A stretch of DNA of 64,000 nucleotides from Blastomonas sp. (GTDB taxonomy: Bacteria; Pseudomonadota; Alphaproteobacteria; Sphingomonadales; Sphingomonadaceae): the NCBI RefSeq assembly GCF_030373265.1, contig NZ_JAUCZC010000004.1:1-64000 (forward strand), written 5' to 3'. The notes below the pieces were generated by a model. That model worked only from the letters and a program-made list of their open reading frames with translations, had not been told where the DNA came from and did no database searches. Both the position numbers and the translations under genes were made by a program. Below, piece by piece: positions 27,434 to 35,541 of the stretch (the first letter of the stretch is position 1; each line of letters opens with the position of its first letter).

Positions 27434-27913
27434 ATGTCCAGCCACCAGTTCCCTTTCACCGCCAAATTGGTCGAGTCGCTGTATGTCGAGGCCATGGTGC
27501 TGGCCGACGAGGCACGGTCCTATTTCGAGCTCAGCCCGGAAGCCCAAGGTCTGGACCGGCACGACGAGATTCGCATCGACATGTCGTGTGAATCGCTGCG
27601 CGTGACCACCCGGCTGATGCATTCGATCGCCTGGTTACTCAACCAGAAGGCGTATCTGGCCGGAGAGCTATCCGCGCACCAGTTGCACAGCCGCAGCCGA
27701 TCGCTGGGCAAATGTACATCGAGCGATCCGTTCGTGGTCGCCCGGCTGCCGCACGCGGCGCAGAAGCTGGTGCACGAGACCCAGCATCTGCTCGACCGGC
27801 TGGTGCGGCTGGAAAAGTCGCTTGAGGCCGAGCGCCTCGGCTTTGTCGAAGAAAGCGCGCTCCGCCCCGCCGTGCTGCAGATGCAGGCGCGGCTGGCCAG
27901 CGAAATCGCCTGA
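27434..27913 (+). CDS. DUF1465 family protein
   Basis: A 159-residue, mainly helical cytosolic protein of the DUF1465 family, restricted to alphaproteobacteria. It has the family start FTAKLVESLYVEAMVLADEA, the middle CESLRVTTRLMHSIAWLLNQKA and a Leu/Arg-rich C-terminal helix (LVHETQHLLDRLVRLEKSLE). The start at ATG 27434, with AAGGA upstream, removes a spurious 14-residue extension. Members have been linked in the literature to regulation of cell-cycle genes, but I cannot confirm that for this one. The preceding YdcH gene is likely part of the same transcript. Confidence 0.85.
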   Translation: MSSHQFPFTAKLVESLYVEAMVLADEARSYFELSPEAQGLDRHDEIRIDMSCESLRVTTRLMHSIAWLLNQKAYLAGELSAHQLHSRSRSLGKCTSSDPFVVARLPHAAQKLVHETQHLLDRLVRLEKSLEAERLGFVEESALRPAVLQMQARLASEIA

Positions 27914-27963
27914 CATCTTCCGTCCGCATCCTCGCGCAACTGAGCGATTGCAATCCTTCGCGG

Positions 27964-27989
27964 CTGGTTTAATCATACGATTAAACCAG
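27964..27989. promoter_or_regulatory. Perfect 11-bp inverted repeat upstream of the phosphotransferase operon
   Basis: CTGGTTTAATC (27964-27974), ATAC, GATTAAACCAG (27979-27989). It ends 32 bp before ATG 28022. The right half recurs exactly, as CGATTAAACCAGG, before the P450 gene (35558-35570). The form suits a dimeric TetR- or LacI-type repressor; the protein is not identified. Confidence 0.7.
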
Positions 27990-28021
27990 GACCGGAACGG
28001 ATCCGGCGGAGAGGACGGGGC

Positions 28022-29128
28022 ATGGCGGCGTTTCCGACGCGGGCAGAAGATATCGACCGTGCCTGGCTGCAGGCGCGGCTGGACGCGGCCAACGTGCTCG
28101 ATGGCGCGCACGTCACCGATTTCACCACCACATCGATCGGCACAGGACAGGTGGGCGATACCGTCCGCATCGCGCTGGCCTATGACCGCGCTGCGCCCAA
28201 GGCACCCGCATCCATCGCAGCCAAACTGCCATCGCGCGACGCCACCAGCCGCTCGACCGCGGCGCATTTCCGGCTGTATCTGCGCGAGGTGAACTTCTAC
28301 GCGCGCGTCGCTCCGCTGGTCGCGATGCGCGTTCCCAAGGTTTATGCCGCGCTGATCGATGCGACCGGATGCGATTTCATCCTGCTCTTCGAGGATCTGG
28401 GCCCGGCCAAGGTCGGCGATCAGCTTGCCTCGTGCACCCTCGAGCAAGCCCGGCTGGCAGTTTGCCAGGCGGCATCCTTGCATGCGTCGACCGACAACCT
28501 CCCGGTGCTGGACGAGGACTGGCTTTTGCCCGATCCTGCGGCGCGCGACTGGATCATCCAGGCCTATCCCGGCGCACAAGCGGTGTTTCGCGAGCGCTAT
28601 GCCGGGCAGATCGAGCCCGAACATCTCGCCATCTGCGAGGCCTTGGCCGAAGCAGCCCCACATTGGTTCTCCTGGCAGGCCGGCACCCGCTGCCTGACCC
28701 ATGGCGATTACAGGCTGGACAACATGCTGTTCGATATCCGCGGGGGTGCCGAGCCGATGGCGGTGGTCGACTGGCAGACCTGTGTCACCGGCGCAGGCAC
28801 CACCGACCTTGGCTATCTGCTTGGCACCGGCATCGGCACCGATCTGCGGCGACTGCACGAGGACGACCTGATCGATCTGTATTGCAGCGAGATGACCCGC
28901 CATGGCGTGCCGCGCGATCGCGAGGCGATCTGGGACGATGTCCGCATCGGTGCGCTGTCCGGGCTTTCGACCGCCGTGTTCAGCGCCGCGTTTGTCGAAC
29001 GCACCGAGCGCGGCGATGCCAACTTTCTGTCGATGGCGCGTGGCGCATGCAGCCTGGCCCTCGACCATGACAGCATCGGCGCGCTGTTGCGCCATGCCAA
29101 CCATCGGGCGGAAACAACGACATGCTGA
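28022..29128 (+). CDS. Phosphotransferase (aminoglycoside-phosphotransferase / choline-kinase fold)
   Basis: A 368-residue kinase-fold protein. The N-lobe shows TGQVGDTVRIALAYD and the Lys-bearing strand SIAAKLPS; the C-lobe shows the catalytic loop LTHGDYRLDNMLFD (Brenner motif HGDxxxxN, about residue 225) and the metal-binding Asp in VVDWQ. Such APH/ecdysteroid-kinase-like enzymes phosphorylate hydroxyl groups on small molecules; an antibiotic-resistance role is not implied. Its final 7 nt overlap the next gene, so both are one translational unit. The operon is preceded by a perfect palindrome shared in half with the P450 promoter, suggesting a role in metabolising a hydroxylated substrate. 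Confidence 0.85.
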   Translation: MAAFPTRAEDIDRAWLQARLDAANVLDGAHVTDFTTTSIGTGQVGDTVRIALAYDRAAPKAPASIAAKLPSRDATSRSTAAHFRLYLREVNFYARVAPLVAMRVPKVYAALIDATGCDFILLFEDLGPAKVGDQLASCTLEQARLAVCQAASLHASTDNLPVLDEDWLLPDPAARDWIIQAYPGAQAVFRERYAGQIEPEHLAICEALAEAAPHWFSWQAGTRCLTHGDYRLDNMLFDIRGGAEPMAVVDWQTCVTGAGTTDLGYLLGTGIGTDLRRLHEDDLIDLYCSEMTRHGVPRDREAIWDDVRIGALSGLSTAVFSAAFVERTERGDANFLSMARGACSLALDHDSIGALLRHANHRAETTTC

Positions 29129-30222
29129 CCAAAGGGGACGACTTTCCGCTGCACCAGACTGCCGAGCCGATCGCCTATGCAGGCACCGATCGCAATTTTT
29201 ACGACCGCTATTTCTTCAACGGCTACAATCGGGATGGCTCGGGCTTTTTCGCGCTCGCTTTCGGCGTGTACCCGCATCTTGACATTGCGGACGCCGGCTT
29301 TTCTTTCATTACCAACGGGATACAGCACAATCTGCACGCATCGCGCGAGCTTGGCATGGAGCGGATGGACATGGCCGTCGGCCCGATCCGGATCGAGGTG
29401 ATCGAGCCGCTCGCCCGCTTGCGCATTCGGGTCGATGGCGAAGGCATCCGGGCTGACATCACCTTCACCGGCCGCGCCTTCCCCATCGAGGAGCCGCGAT
29501 TCACCTTCCGCAATGGGCCGCGAACCTTCATGGATTACACGCGGATGACCCAGAACGGGCACTATGTCGGCTGGATCGAGGTTGACGGCGAGCGCACGGA
29601 GCTTGCCCCCGGCTGCGCGGGCACCCGCGATCGCAGCTGGGGCGTTCGCCCGATCGGCGCGCCCGATGCCCAACCCCATGCGGGCAGCGCGCAGCCTGCC
29701 TTTTTCTGGCAATGGACCCCGGTCAATCTTGAACGCCGCAGCCTGTTCTTCCACCTCAACGCCCATCGTTCGGGCACCGCGTGGAACACCCGCGCGGTGA
29801 TCGCGCCCGATGGTGCTGCGCATGACGGATTTTTCGAAACACCCGCCGCGCAACTGGAGCCGAAAATCGAGCCCGGCACGCGCTGGCCTGCAGGCGGCAC
29901 GCTGACGATCCAGACCGGCAACAGGCCGCTCGAGGTGACGTTCGAGCCGATCCAGCGCTTCCAGATGCGCGGGCTGGGGTATACCTGCCCCAGATGGGGC
30001 CATGGCCGTTATCATGGTCCGTTGGTGGTCGAGCGCGACCGGATCGACCTGGCCGCAGTCGATCCATTGGCGCCCAGCATGGAAAACCTGCACGTGCAGA
30101 TCCTCTCGCGCATCACCACCAGCGATGGCGAGCAGGGACTGGGCACGTTCGAGCAACTGGTGCTCGGGCCGTACGATCCATGGGGTCTGACCGGCTATGC
30201 CGATGTACCCGCCATCCGATAA
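29122..30222 (+). CDS. CrtC/DUF7064-like beta-sandwich protein
   Basis: A 366-residue protein with no signal peptide, made mostly of predicted beta strands. Conserved-looking blocks include NFYDRYFFNGYNRDGSGFFA, a strand-rich middle with FTGRAFPIEEPRFTF, the catalytic-looking RDRSWGVRP (Asp and Trp), and FFWQWTPVNLERRSLFFH. The RDxSWGxR motif and lipocalin-like layout recall hydroxyneurosporene synthase (CrtC) and the AttH/DUF7064-7065 proteins, which are hydratases or of unknown role. Related genes are often found near steroid and terpenoid catabolism genes, but that is family memory. It overlaps the phosphotransferase by 7 nt. The exact reaction is unknown. Confidence 0.68.
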   Translation: MLTKGDDFPLHQTAEPIAYAGTDRNFYDRYFFNGYNRDGSGFFALAFGVYPHLDIADAGFSFITNGIQHNLHASRELGMERMDMAVGPIRIEVIEPLARLRIRVDGEGIRADITFTGRAFPIEEPRFTFRNGPRTFMDYTRMTQNGHYVGWIEVDGERTELAPGCAGTRDRSWGVRPIGAPDAQPHAGSAQPAFFWQWTPVNLERRSLFFHLNAHRSGTAWNTRAVIAPDGAAHDGFFETPAAQLEPKIEPGTRWPAGGTLTIQTGNRPLEVTFEPIQRFQMRGLGYTCPRWGHGRYHGPLVVERDRIDLAAVDPLAPSMENLHVQILSRITTSDGEQGLGTFEQLVLGPYDPWGLTGYADVPAIR

Positions 30223-30228
30223 CCGCTG

Positions 30229-31569
30229 CTATTTGCGGTAAACCCGCACGTTCTTGCTAGCCCGCACCTGGGGGCGTTGCGCCACGGGCGCTGCCTGGCT
30301 GGCGACCACCGGTTCGGTACAGCTCGCTGGCGTGATCGTCACCGTGGTGAGGATCGGCGGCGGGTAGTAATAATAATATCCAGGCGGCGGAGGCGGATAG
30401 CCGCCAGGCTGGCCAGGAGGTGGCGGATTGCCCGCGCCATACTGGGCCAGCAGGCGCCGGCAGCGCTCGCGATCCTCGGCCTTGTCGATGACCATACCAG
30501 CAATCGCCCCCACGCCCGCGCCGATCAGCGTGCCGCCGGTGCGGTTGCCGCGCCCGGCGATGCGGTTGCCCGCAAGGCCGCCGATGCCGGCCCCGATGGC
30601 CGCGCCGCCGAGGCCCGTTTCGCGGCGGCAGGCCTCGAGAAACGCAGGGTCATAATCGCCGGCATAGGCCGGCGGCGGAGGAGCCATCGGCGGAGCGACA
30701 TAGCTGGTTCCATACCTTGCGTCGTACCCGTCCTGCGCCTCGCGTGCGAGCAGCCGCTTGCAGCGCTCGCGGTCTTCGGCCCTGTCGATCACCATCCCGG
30801 CGACCGCTCCTACCCCCGCGCCGATCAATGTGCCGCCAGTCCGGTTGCCGCGGCCGGCGATGCGATTGCCTGCCAAGCCGCCCGCAGCCGCGCCGATCGC
30901 GGCCCCCCCCAGACCGCTGTCGCGGCGGCAGGCTTCCAGAAACGCCGGGTCGTCATAGCGGTCATATTGCGCCACGGGCGGAGGCGGTGCGGGGACAAAG
31001 TCGTCGTCATAATCCATGCGCGGTGTTGCCTGGTCGGCAGTGCGCGCCCAATGCGTGCCGTGCACCACGGCGTCATTGCCCAGCAGCAGATCGCCATCGT
31101 AGTTGTACGGATCGTAATCGGGCGAATAGGTCTGGCTCACCACCGCCTGACCTGCTTGCGCCGCTTGCCAGTCAACCCCCTGAACGCTGTCATAGACCCG
31201 GCCATTGCGGTCGGTCAGCACGGCATCGTCAAAGTAGCGCGACCAGCCATAGCCCTGGGCCGGCCGTGGCAGACCATAGCCTTGCCAGTTGGCGATGTAA
31301 TAGGTCGGCGCTACCCATACGCGCGGCAGCAGGAAGCCGCGAAACGGGCGGACATAAGCCTGCGCCCCCACAGGAAGGCGCGCACCATAGACCGGCCCGG
31401 CTGCGGATCCGCGGTTGAGAGCGCTGCTGGTCTGGAGATCGATTTTGCCTGGATACGCGCGCACCAGCCCCGATTCGGCAGCGGATGCGGGCAAAGCTGC
31501 CACCAAGCCGCCAGCGAGACAGGCCGCAATGCCAGTATCACGCACAAAAGAAAAAGCGCGGCTCTTCAT
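30229..31569 (-). CDS. Exported protein with duplicated glycine-zipper modules
   Basis: A 446-residue envelope protein. It has a signal peptide (to about residue 30), a RcnB-like segment with TYYIANWQGYGLPRP and GYGWSRYFDDAVL, and a run of Asp/Tyr. Then come two glycine-zipper modules 100 residues apart, each containing FLEACRR, GLGGAAIGA, LAGNRIAGRGNRTGGTLIG and AGMVID.AEDRERC. A Pro/Tyr-rich tail follows. Glycine-zipper segments form tightly packed membrane helices. The modules are a recent duplication with an exact 300-bp period. Start ATG 31569 has ggggag upstream. Function unknown; convergent with the CrtC-like gene. Confidence 0.8.
   Translation of the reverse strand: MKSRAFSFVRDTGIAACLAGGLVAALPASAAESGLVRAYPGKIDLQTSSALNRGSAAGPVYGARLPVGAQAYVRPFRGFLLPRVWVAPTYYIANWQGYGLPRPAQGYGWSRYFDDAVLTDRNGRVYDSVQGVDWQAAQAGQAVVSQTYSPDYDPYNYDGDLLLGNDAVVHGTHWARTADQATPRMDYDDDFVPAPPPPVAQYDRYDDPAFLEACRRDSGLGGAAIGAAAGGLAGNRIAGRGNRTGGTLIGAGVGAVAGMVIDRAEDRERCKRLLAREAQDGYDARYGTSYVAPPMAPPPPAYAGDYDPAFLEACRRETGLGGAAIGAGIGGLAGNRIAGRGNRTGGTLIGAGVGAIAGMVIDKAEDRERCRRLLAQYGAGNPPPPGQPGGYPPPPPGYYYYYPPPILTTVTITPASCTEPVVASQAAPVAQRPQVRASKNVRVYRK
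30440..30950 (-). repeat. Two 300-bp-spaced glycine-zipper coding modules
   Basis: The two modules share near-identical DNA: ggcctcgaga at 30631 and ggcttccaga at 30931 are equivalent points, exactly 300 bp apart. Differences are mostly synonymous or conservative (e.g. RDSGLGG versus RETGLGG), so the duplication is kept in frame by selection or is young. Confidence 0.8.
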
Positions 31570-31644
31570 GGTTAACTCCCCTCGGACAATCGGGCTCGCC
31601 TTTTGGGCCGGGCGCCTAGATGCCCCCACGACCTTCCGGCTTGG

Positions 31645-31659
31645 TTAAGCGATTGTTAG
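31645..31659. promoter_or_regulatory. CtrA-box-like site upstream of the glycine-zipper gene
   Basis: TTAA-GCGATTG-TTAG (31645-31659) matches seven of eight bases of the alphaproteobacterial CtrA consensus TTAA-N7-TTAA, 76 bp upstream of ATG 31569. Only a sequence match; a one-off site of this quality can arise by chance. Confidence 0.3.
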
Positions 31660-31762
31660 CATCGGCGAGCCGATTGCACCATTGCACCGATGTAAAACCG
31701 GGCGCATCGCGCGGGGATGTTTCAATTTGGGGCAAAGCGCCGATAAGGGGTGAACGATCGGC

Positions 31763-32245
31763 TCAGATGCGTCCCGCTAGAGTTTTTGCCAACCGCTCGA
31801 TACCGGCGCGATCGTCGGAATCGAACCGAGCCAGATGCGGGCTATCCAGGTCGATGACGTGTGTCACCTGCCCTTCGTGGACCACTGGCACCACCAGTTC
31901 GGACTGGCTGGCGGCATCGCAGGCAATATGTCCCGGAAAGGCGTGAACGTCGTCGACGAGCTGCGTTTCGCCCGACGCGGCCGCAGCGCCGCACACACCG
32001 CTGCCCAAGGCGATGCGGATACAGGCAGGCTTGCCCACAAACGGGCCCAGAACCAGTTCACCGCCAACCATGCGATAGAAGCCCGCCCAATTGAGGCCGG
32101 GAACAAACTGACCAATCAGCGCTGCGACATTGGCCATGTTGGCAACGCCGTCGGCTTCCCCATCAACCAACGCGAGCGCGGCCGAATGAAGGTCATCATA
32201 CAGCTCAGCCTTGGGAATATTTTGATCAATTTCAAAGGTATACAT
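31763..32245 (-). CDS. msrC: Free methionine-(R)-sulfoxide reductase
   Basis: A GAF-domain enzyme (fRMsr) that reduces free Met-R-sulfoxide, restoring methionine after oxidative damage. The 160-residue protein has GLNWAGFYRMVGGELVLGPF and three cysteines at 75, 85 and 109, with spacing identical to C84, C94 and C118 of the E. coli enzyme. Asp and Glu for substrate binding (SELVVPVV, VIDLDSP) are also present. The start is ATG 32245, which removes a basic 49-residue extension that is not part of the family. It follows arfB by 25 bp on the same strand and ends the leftward group. Confidence 0.93.
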   Translation of the reverse strand: MYTFEIDQNIPKAELYDDLHSAALALVDGEADGVANMANVAALIGQFVPGLNWAGFYRMVGGELVLGPFVGKPACIRIALGSGVCGAAAASGETQLVDDVHAFPGHIACDAASQSELVVPVVHEGQVTHVIDLDSPHLARFDSDDRAGIERLAKTLAGRI

Positions 32246-32270
32246 TGCAGGACTTTCAGATGATGCGAGA

Positions 32271-32678
32271 TCAGTCGAAGGCGACGCGGCCGCGGTTCTT
32301 CTTGACCGTCGAACGGTTCTTCTTGCCCGCAAGCCGTTCGGTCTTGCCCACCCGGTTGAGCCGAGAGCGCGCGCGGGTGGCAGGCAGATCATAGGCTTCG
32401 GCCAGCATCGCCGAGATGCGTTCGCGCGCGAGCTTGCGATTGGCTTCCTGCGTGCGATGGTTGCGCGCCAGGATAACCAGTTCGCCGTCCTGGTTGATCT
32501 TGCTTCCAGCCAAGGATTTCAATCGATTATAAACCAATGGTGGCAAACCCAAGGCGAAGATGTTGACGTGCAACTGGACCGCGGTGGCGACCTTGTTGAC
32601 GTTCTGCCCGCCCGGACCCGACGCGGTGATGAACTTTTCCGAAACGATGGCGTGATCGGGAATGGCGATTTCAGGCAT
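32271..32678 (-). CDS. arfB: Alternative ribosome-rescue factor ArfB (YaeJ)
   Basis: ArfB is a codon-independent peptidyl-tRNA hydrolase that frees ribosomes stalled on non-stop mRNAs. The 135-residue protein has the RF-type catalytic loop TASGPGGQNVNK (GGQ at residues 23-25) and the basic C-terminal tail (LAGKKNRSTVKKNRGR) that enters the empty mRNA channel. Domain order and length match ArfB rather than RF1/RF2. The start ATG 32678 overlaps the stop of the RluA-type gene by 8 nt, so the two are translationally coupled. Confidence 0.95.
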   Translation of the reverse strand: MPEIAIPDHAIVSEKFITASGPGGQNVNKVATAVQLHVNIFALGLPPLVYNRLKSLAGSKINQDGELVILARNHRTQEANRKLARERISAMLAEAYDLPATRARSRLNRVGKTERLAGKKNRSTVKKNRGRVAFD

Positions 32679-33363
32679 CCGCCGCCTCCCCTGCCGCAAA
32701 TCCCAGATCGGCAAACCGCTTGGGCATCGGCGCGCGTGCCACGATGGGCGGCTTGTCGCCACGCGGCAGCGTCAGCGCCGCAGCGTGGAGCATCAGGCCG
32801 GATGGGTACGTCCTGCCATAGAAAGGATCGCCCAGCAGCGGCTTGCCCAGACCGTGCAGCGCGTGAACGCGGATCTGGTGGGTGCGGCCGGTTTCGGGGC
32901 GGAATTCGACAAGTGTCAGGCCGTTTGCTGTGGCCACCTGCCGCCAATGGGTGACTGCGCGCTTGCCGCTGGCATCGGGAACGATCCGCCAACCCTCCTC
33001 GGCGGTGCTGGTCTTGCCCAGTGCGATATCGATGGTGCCGCTGTCGTCGGCGAGGTCGCCCTCGACGATGCCGAGATAGGTCTTCTCGGCGGTCCCCGCC
33101 TCGAACGCCGCGCCATAGCGCTTGTGCGCCTTGGCATGCCGCGCGAGCAGCAGGCACCCGGACGTATCCTGGTCGAGCCGGTGCACCGCCAACGGCGAAC
33201 GCTGGAAGCCGAAGCGCAATTGCGTGAGATAGTCATCCAGACTGCGCCCACCCTTGCGCGGCTGGGTGACGGGCAGGCCCGCAGGCTTGTCGATGACGAT
33301 CGCCTCGCCATCGATGAAGGGCAGCGTCCCGGCGACGCAAAACGCTGGTGTGTGAAAACCCAT
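32671..33363 (-). CDS. RluA-family pseudouridine synthase
   Basis: A 230-residue uridine isomerase acting on rRNA or tRNA. The catalytic motif HRLDQDTSGCLLLAR holds the nucleophilic Asp; GRTHQIRVHALHGLGKPLLGD is the downstream family block. It lacks an N-terminal S4 domain, as in RluA and TruC, so the target could be 23S U746, tRNA U32 or U65. The start at ATG 33363 (MGFHTPAFCVAGTLP) gives family-like alignment. It starts 5 bp after the LLM oxidoreductase stop and overlaps arfB, forming an LLM-rlu-arfB-msrC run. Confidence 0.92.
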   Translation of the reverse strand: MGFHTPAFCVAGTLPFIDGEAIVIDKPAGLPVTQPRKGGRSLDDYLTQLRFGFQRSPLAVHRLDQDTSGCLLLARHAKAHKRYGAAFEAGTAEKTYLGIVEGDLADDSGTIDIALGKTSTAEEGWRIVPDASGKRAVTHWRQVATANGLTLVEFRPETGRTHQIRVHALHGLGKPLLGDPFYGRTYPSGLMLHAAALTLPRGDKPPIVARAPMPKRFADLGFAAGEAADA

Positions 33364-33368
33364 GATCG

Positions 33369-34361
33369 TCAGGCTGCCTCGGCAAACGCAAAGCTGCGTG
33401 CGACAAGCTCGATCGCGCGCAGCCGGTCGGTGTGATGATAGGCGTTGCACGAGATCATGACTTCGTCTGCGCCAAAGGCTTCGACCAGCGTCTCGACCTT
33501 GTCGCGGACCACATCGGGCGTTCCGAAGGCGGCGATCCGCGCCTGTGCGCCGACGATCATAGCTTCACGCTCAGTGAACCCCATGTCCCGGCTCTCTTCG
33601 GGCGAAACCGCGGGCTGCTGCCCGCCCCCGAGCAGACGCGCGATATTGAGGAAATAATTCTTGCGCAGCATTTCGGCCTGATCGGCATCGTCGCAGGCAA
33701 AGGCGGTGGTCGCCAGCAAGACGTAAGGCTTGTCGAGCGTTGCGCTGGGGCGGAAATTGTGGCGGTAAAGCTCGGTCAGCCCCGGCGTCGCCTGCGGGTT
33801 GATGAACAAGGCCAGCGCGTAAGGCAGGCCGAGTTGCGCAGCGAGGATCGCGCTGTCCGGACTGGTGCCAAGGATCCACACCGGCACCTCGCCTTCGACT
33901 TCGGGGCTGAGCCGCGGATCGTTGAGCTCGCCGGTCATGTAGCCGACCAGATCGGCAACCTGTTGCGGGAAATCGCGAAAGCTCGGCGGGTGCGGGGCAG
34001 ACAGCGCCGCCGCGACGCGCATTTCGCCACCCGGCGCCCGGCCGACGCCCAGATCGACCCTGCCTGGATAAAGATTGCTCAGCACCGCGAACTGCTCGGC
34101 GACCTTGTAGGCGCTGTAATGCGGCAGCATGACCCCGCCCGAGCCCAGCCGGATGCGCCGCGTCCGCGCGCCCATGGCGGCGATCAGGATTTCAGGCGCG
34201 CTGCCGCACAGGAAGCGGCTGGCATGGTGTTCAGAGACCCAAAGCCGATTATAGCCCAGCGTATCCGCCAATTCGGCCGCCTCGAGCGTTCCGGCGAGTG
34301 CCTCTGCGGCGGAGACATCGGCAAAGCGCACCGACTGATCGAGAAGCGAAATTTGTACCAT
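33369..34361 (-). CDS. LLM class flavin-dependent oxidoreductase
   Basis: A 330-residue TIM-barrel enzyme of the luciferase-like monooxygenase group, resembling the MsnO8-like subfamily. Visible blocks: SLLDQSVRFADVSAAEAL, RLWVSEHHASRFLCG, IRLGSGGVMLPHYSAYKVAE, PGRVDLGVGRAPGG and PVWILGTSPDSAILAAQLGLPYALALF. Such proteins use FMN or F420 and aldehydes or other small substrates; this one's substrate is unknown. Start ATG 34361 follows a plausible site; the longer frame adds 14 residues with no family support. It is the first gene of the leftward run to msrC. Confidence 0.9.
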   Translation of the reverse strand: MVQISLLDQSVRFADVSAAEALAGTLEAAELADTLGYNRLWVSEHHASRFLCGSAPEILIAAMGARTRRIRLGSGGVMLPHYSAYKVAEQFAVLSNLYPGRVDLGVGRAPGGEMRVAAALSAPHPPSFRDFPQQVADLVGYMTGELNDPRLSPEVEGEVPVWILGTSPDSAILAAQLGLPYALALFINPQATPGLTELYRHNFRPSATLDKPYVLLATTAFACDDADQAEMLRKNYFLNIARLLGGGQQPAVSPEESRDMGFTEREAMIVGAQARIAAFGTPDVVRDKVETLVEAFGADEVMISCNAYHHTDRLRAIELVARSFAFAEAA

Positions 34362-34472
34362 GCCCTCAATGATAGGGCTTTTGGGGCCGGTCACAAGCCC
34401 CACCCGTTGCGGCTCGAGGGCCTGGCCGCCCGAGGGTGACGCCCCGCGACGGTGCGCGGGGCGTTTGAGCGA

Positions 34473-35402
34473 TCAGTTATTTTGGTTGTCTTGCGGACGC
34501 AGCCCAGACATATCCATGCCTCCGCGGGGCGCAGACCCTGGGGACCTTTCGATCCGCTGCTGGCGCTGGGGCCGTGGCGCGCGCTCGACACGCGGCGGAG
34601 CAGTTCCTGGCTGCGCCTGCGGCGAAGGCCGGCGCATCGACGGACGCTCGCGCCCTTCAGCGCCCCTGCCCTGCCGACCGGTCACACCCTGCCCGGGACT
34701 GCCCTGGCGGTTGCCCTGCCAGTTGCGACGCCCTTCGCGCTGCGCTCCGGGCCGCTCTGCTCCGGGCTGACCGATGGCCTGCTGCTGGCGCTGCTGCCAG
34801 CGTTCCATCCGCTGCTGGCGATCTTCGGGCGTCAGGCCACCCATCCGCTCGCGTTCACCGCGCCGGGTGCGGGGAACCTCGCCAGTATTGCCACGCCGCT
34901 CCTGCCGCCAGTCGCGCCGGTCGTCCAGCGTCTCGCGCCGATTGTCGCGGCGGAAATCACGGCGATCTTCACGCCGGTCCTGCCGGATATCCTGCCGATT
35001 GCCACGCCGCTGCTGCTGATACTGCCAGCGCTGCTGGCCCCAATATTGCCGCTGACGGTCCTGCATCGCAAACCGCCGTCCGCCGGGGCGGTCGTACAGC
35101 CAGGTGCCGTGACCGGGGTAATAGAAATTGTCGTAATAGCCGCCGCCAAAGCCGATCTGGCCGAAGCCGAGGCCGGCATCGCAACCGTAAAAGCTGTCCC
35201 AGGCCGAATAGCCGTCGCAATAGGGATCGTAGCCGCCGGCATAGCCACCGCCGCCGACACCGACACCGATGCCGCCATAGCCGCCATAGTTGCCACCGCC
35301 ATACGCGCAGGCAGACAGAGAAACCGCGCCCAGTGCGATGGCGGCGATGCGGATAACCTTGCGGCCATTGTTCTGAAGGAATGAAAATCGGGTCAAAGCC
35401 AT
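34473..35402 (-). CDS. Arg/Gln-rich putative lipoprotein
   Basis: A 309-residue exported protein with an N-terminal signal ending in LSAC (Cys about 32), a plausible lipobox, so likely outer-membrane anchored. The mature part starts with a Gly/Tyr-rich region (GGGNYGGYGGIGVGVGGGGY, then four Cys/Tyr-containing turns), followed by about 180 residues made almost entirely of Arg, Gln, Asp and Glu (DRREDRRDFRRDNRRETLDD, QRMERWQQRQQQ), ending Pro/Arg-rich. No family is recognised. The basic tail could bind nucleic acid or surface polymers, but that is speculation. Start ATG 35402 has no strong ribosome-binding site. Confidence 0.72.
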   Translation of the reverse strand: MALTRFSFLQNNGRKVIRIAAIALGAVSLSACAYGGGNYGGYGGIGVGVGGGGYAGGYDPYCDGYSAWDSFYGCDAGLGFGQIGFGGGYYDNFYYPGHGTWLYDRPGGRRFAMQDRQRQYWGQQRWQYQQQRRGNRQDIRQDRREDRRDFRRDNRRETLDDRRDWRQERRGNTGEVPRTRRGERERMGGLTPEDRQQRMERWQQRQQQAIGQPGAERPGAQREGRRNWQGNRQGSPGQGVTGRQGRGAEGRERPSMRRPSPQAQPGTAPPRVERAPRPQRQQRIERSPGSAPRGGMDMSGLRPQDNQNN

Positions 35403-35541
35403 GGTATCCTGTCTCGCCGCATGATCTGGCGCGGCGGGCCGGCGGAGCGGGGCTCCGATGTTTCGTTCATATAACTGCCAAGTTGAATTAACGATGAATA
35501 GCCATCGGTTCGCAGACAGTGCTTGCTAACATTGGTGTCAG

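Noticed and set aside
28022-29128. Aminoglycoside resistance gene
   Set aside because: The APH fold is shared by many kinases; the operon and operator context points to metabolism.
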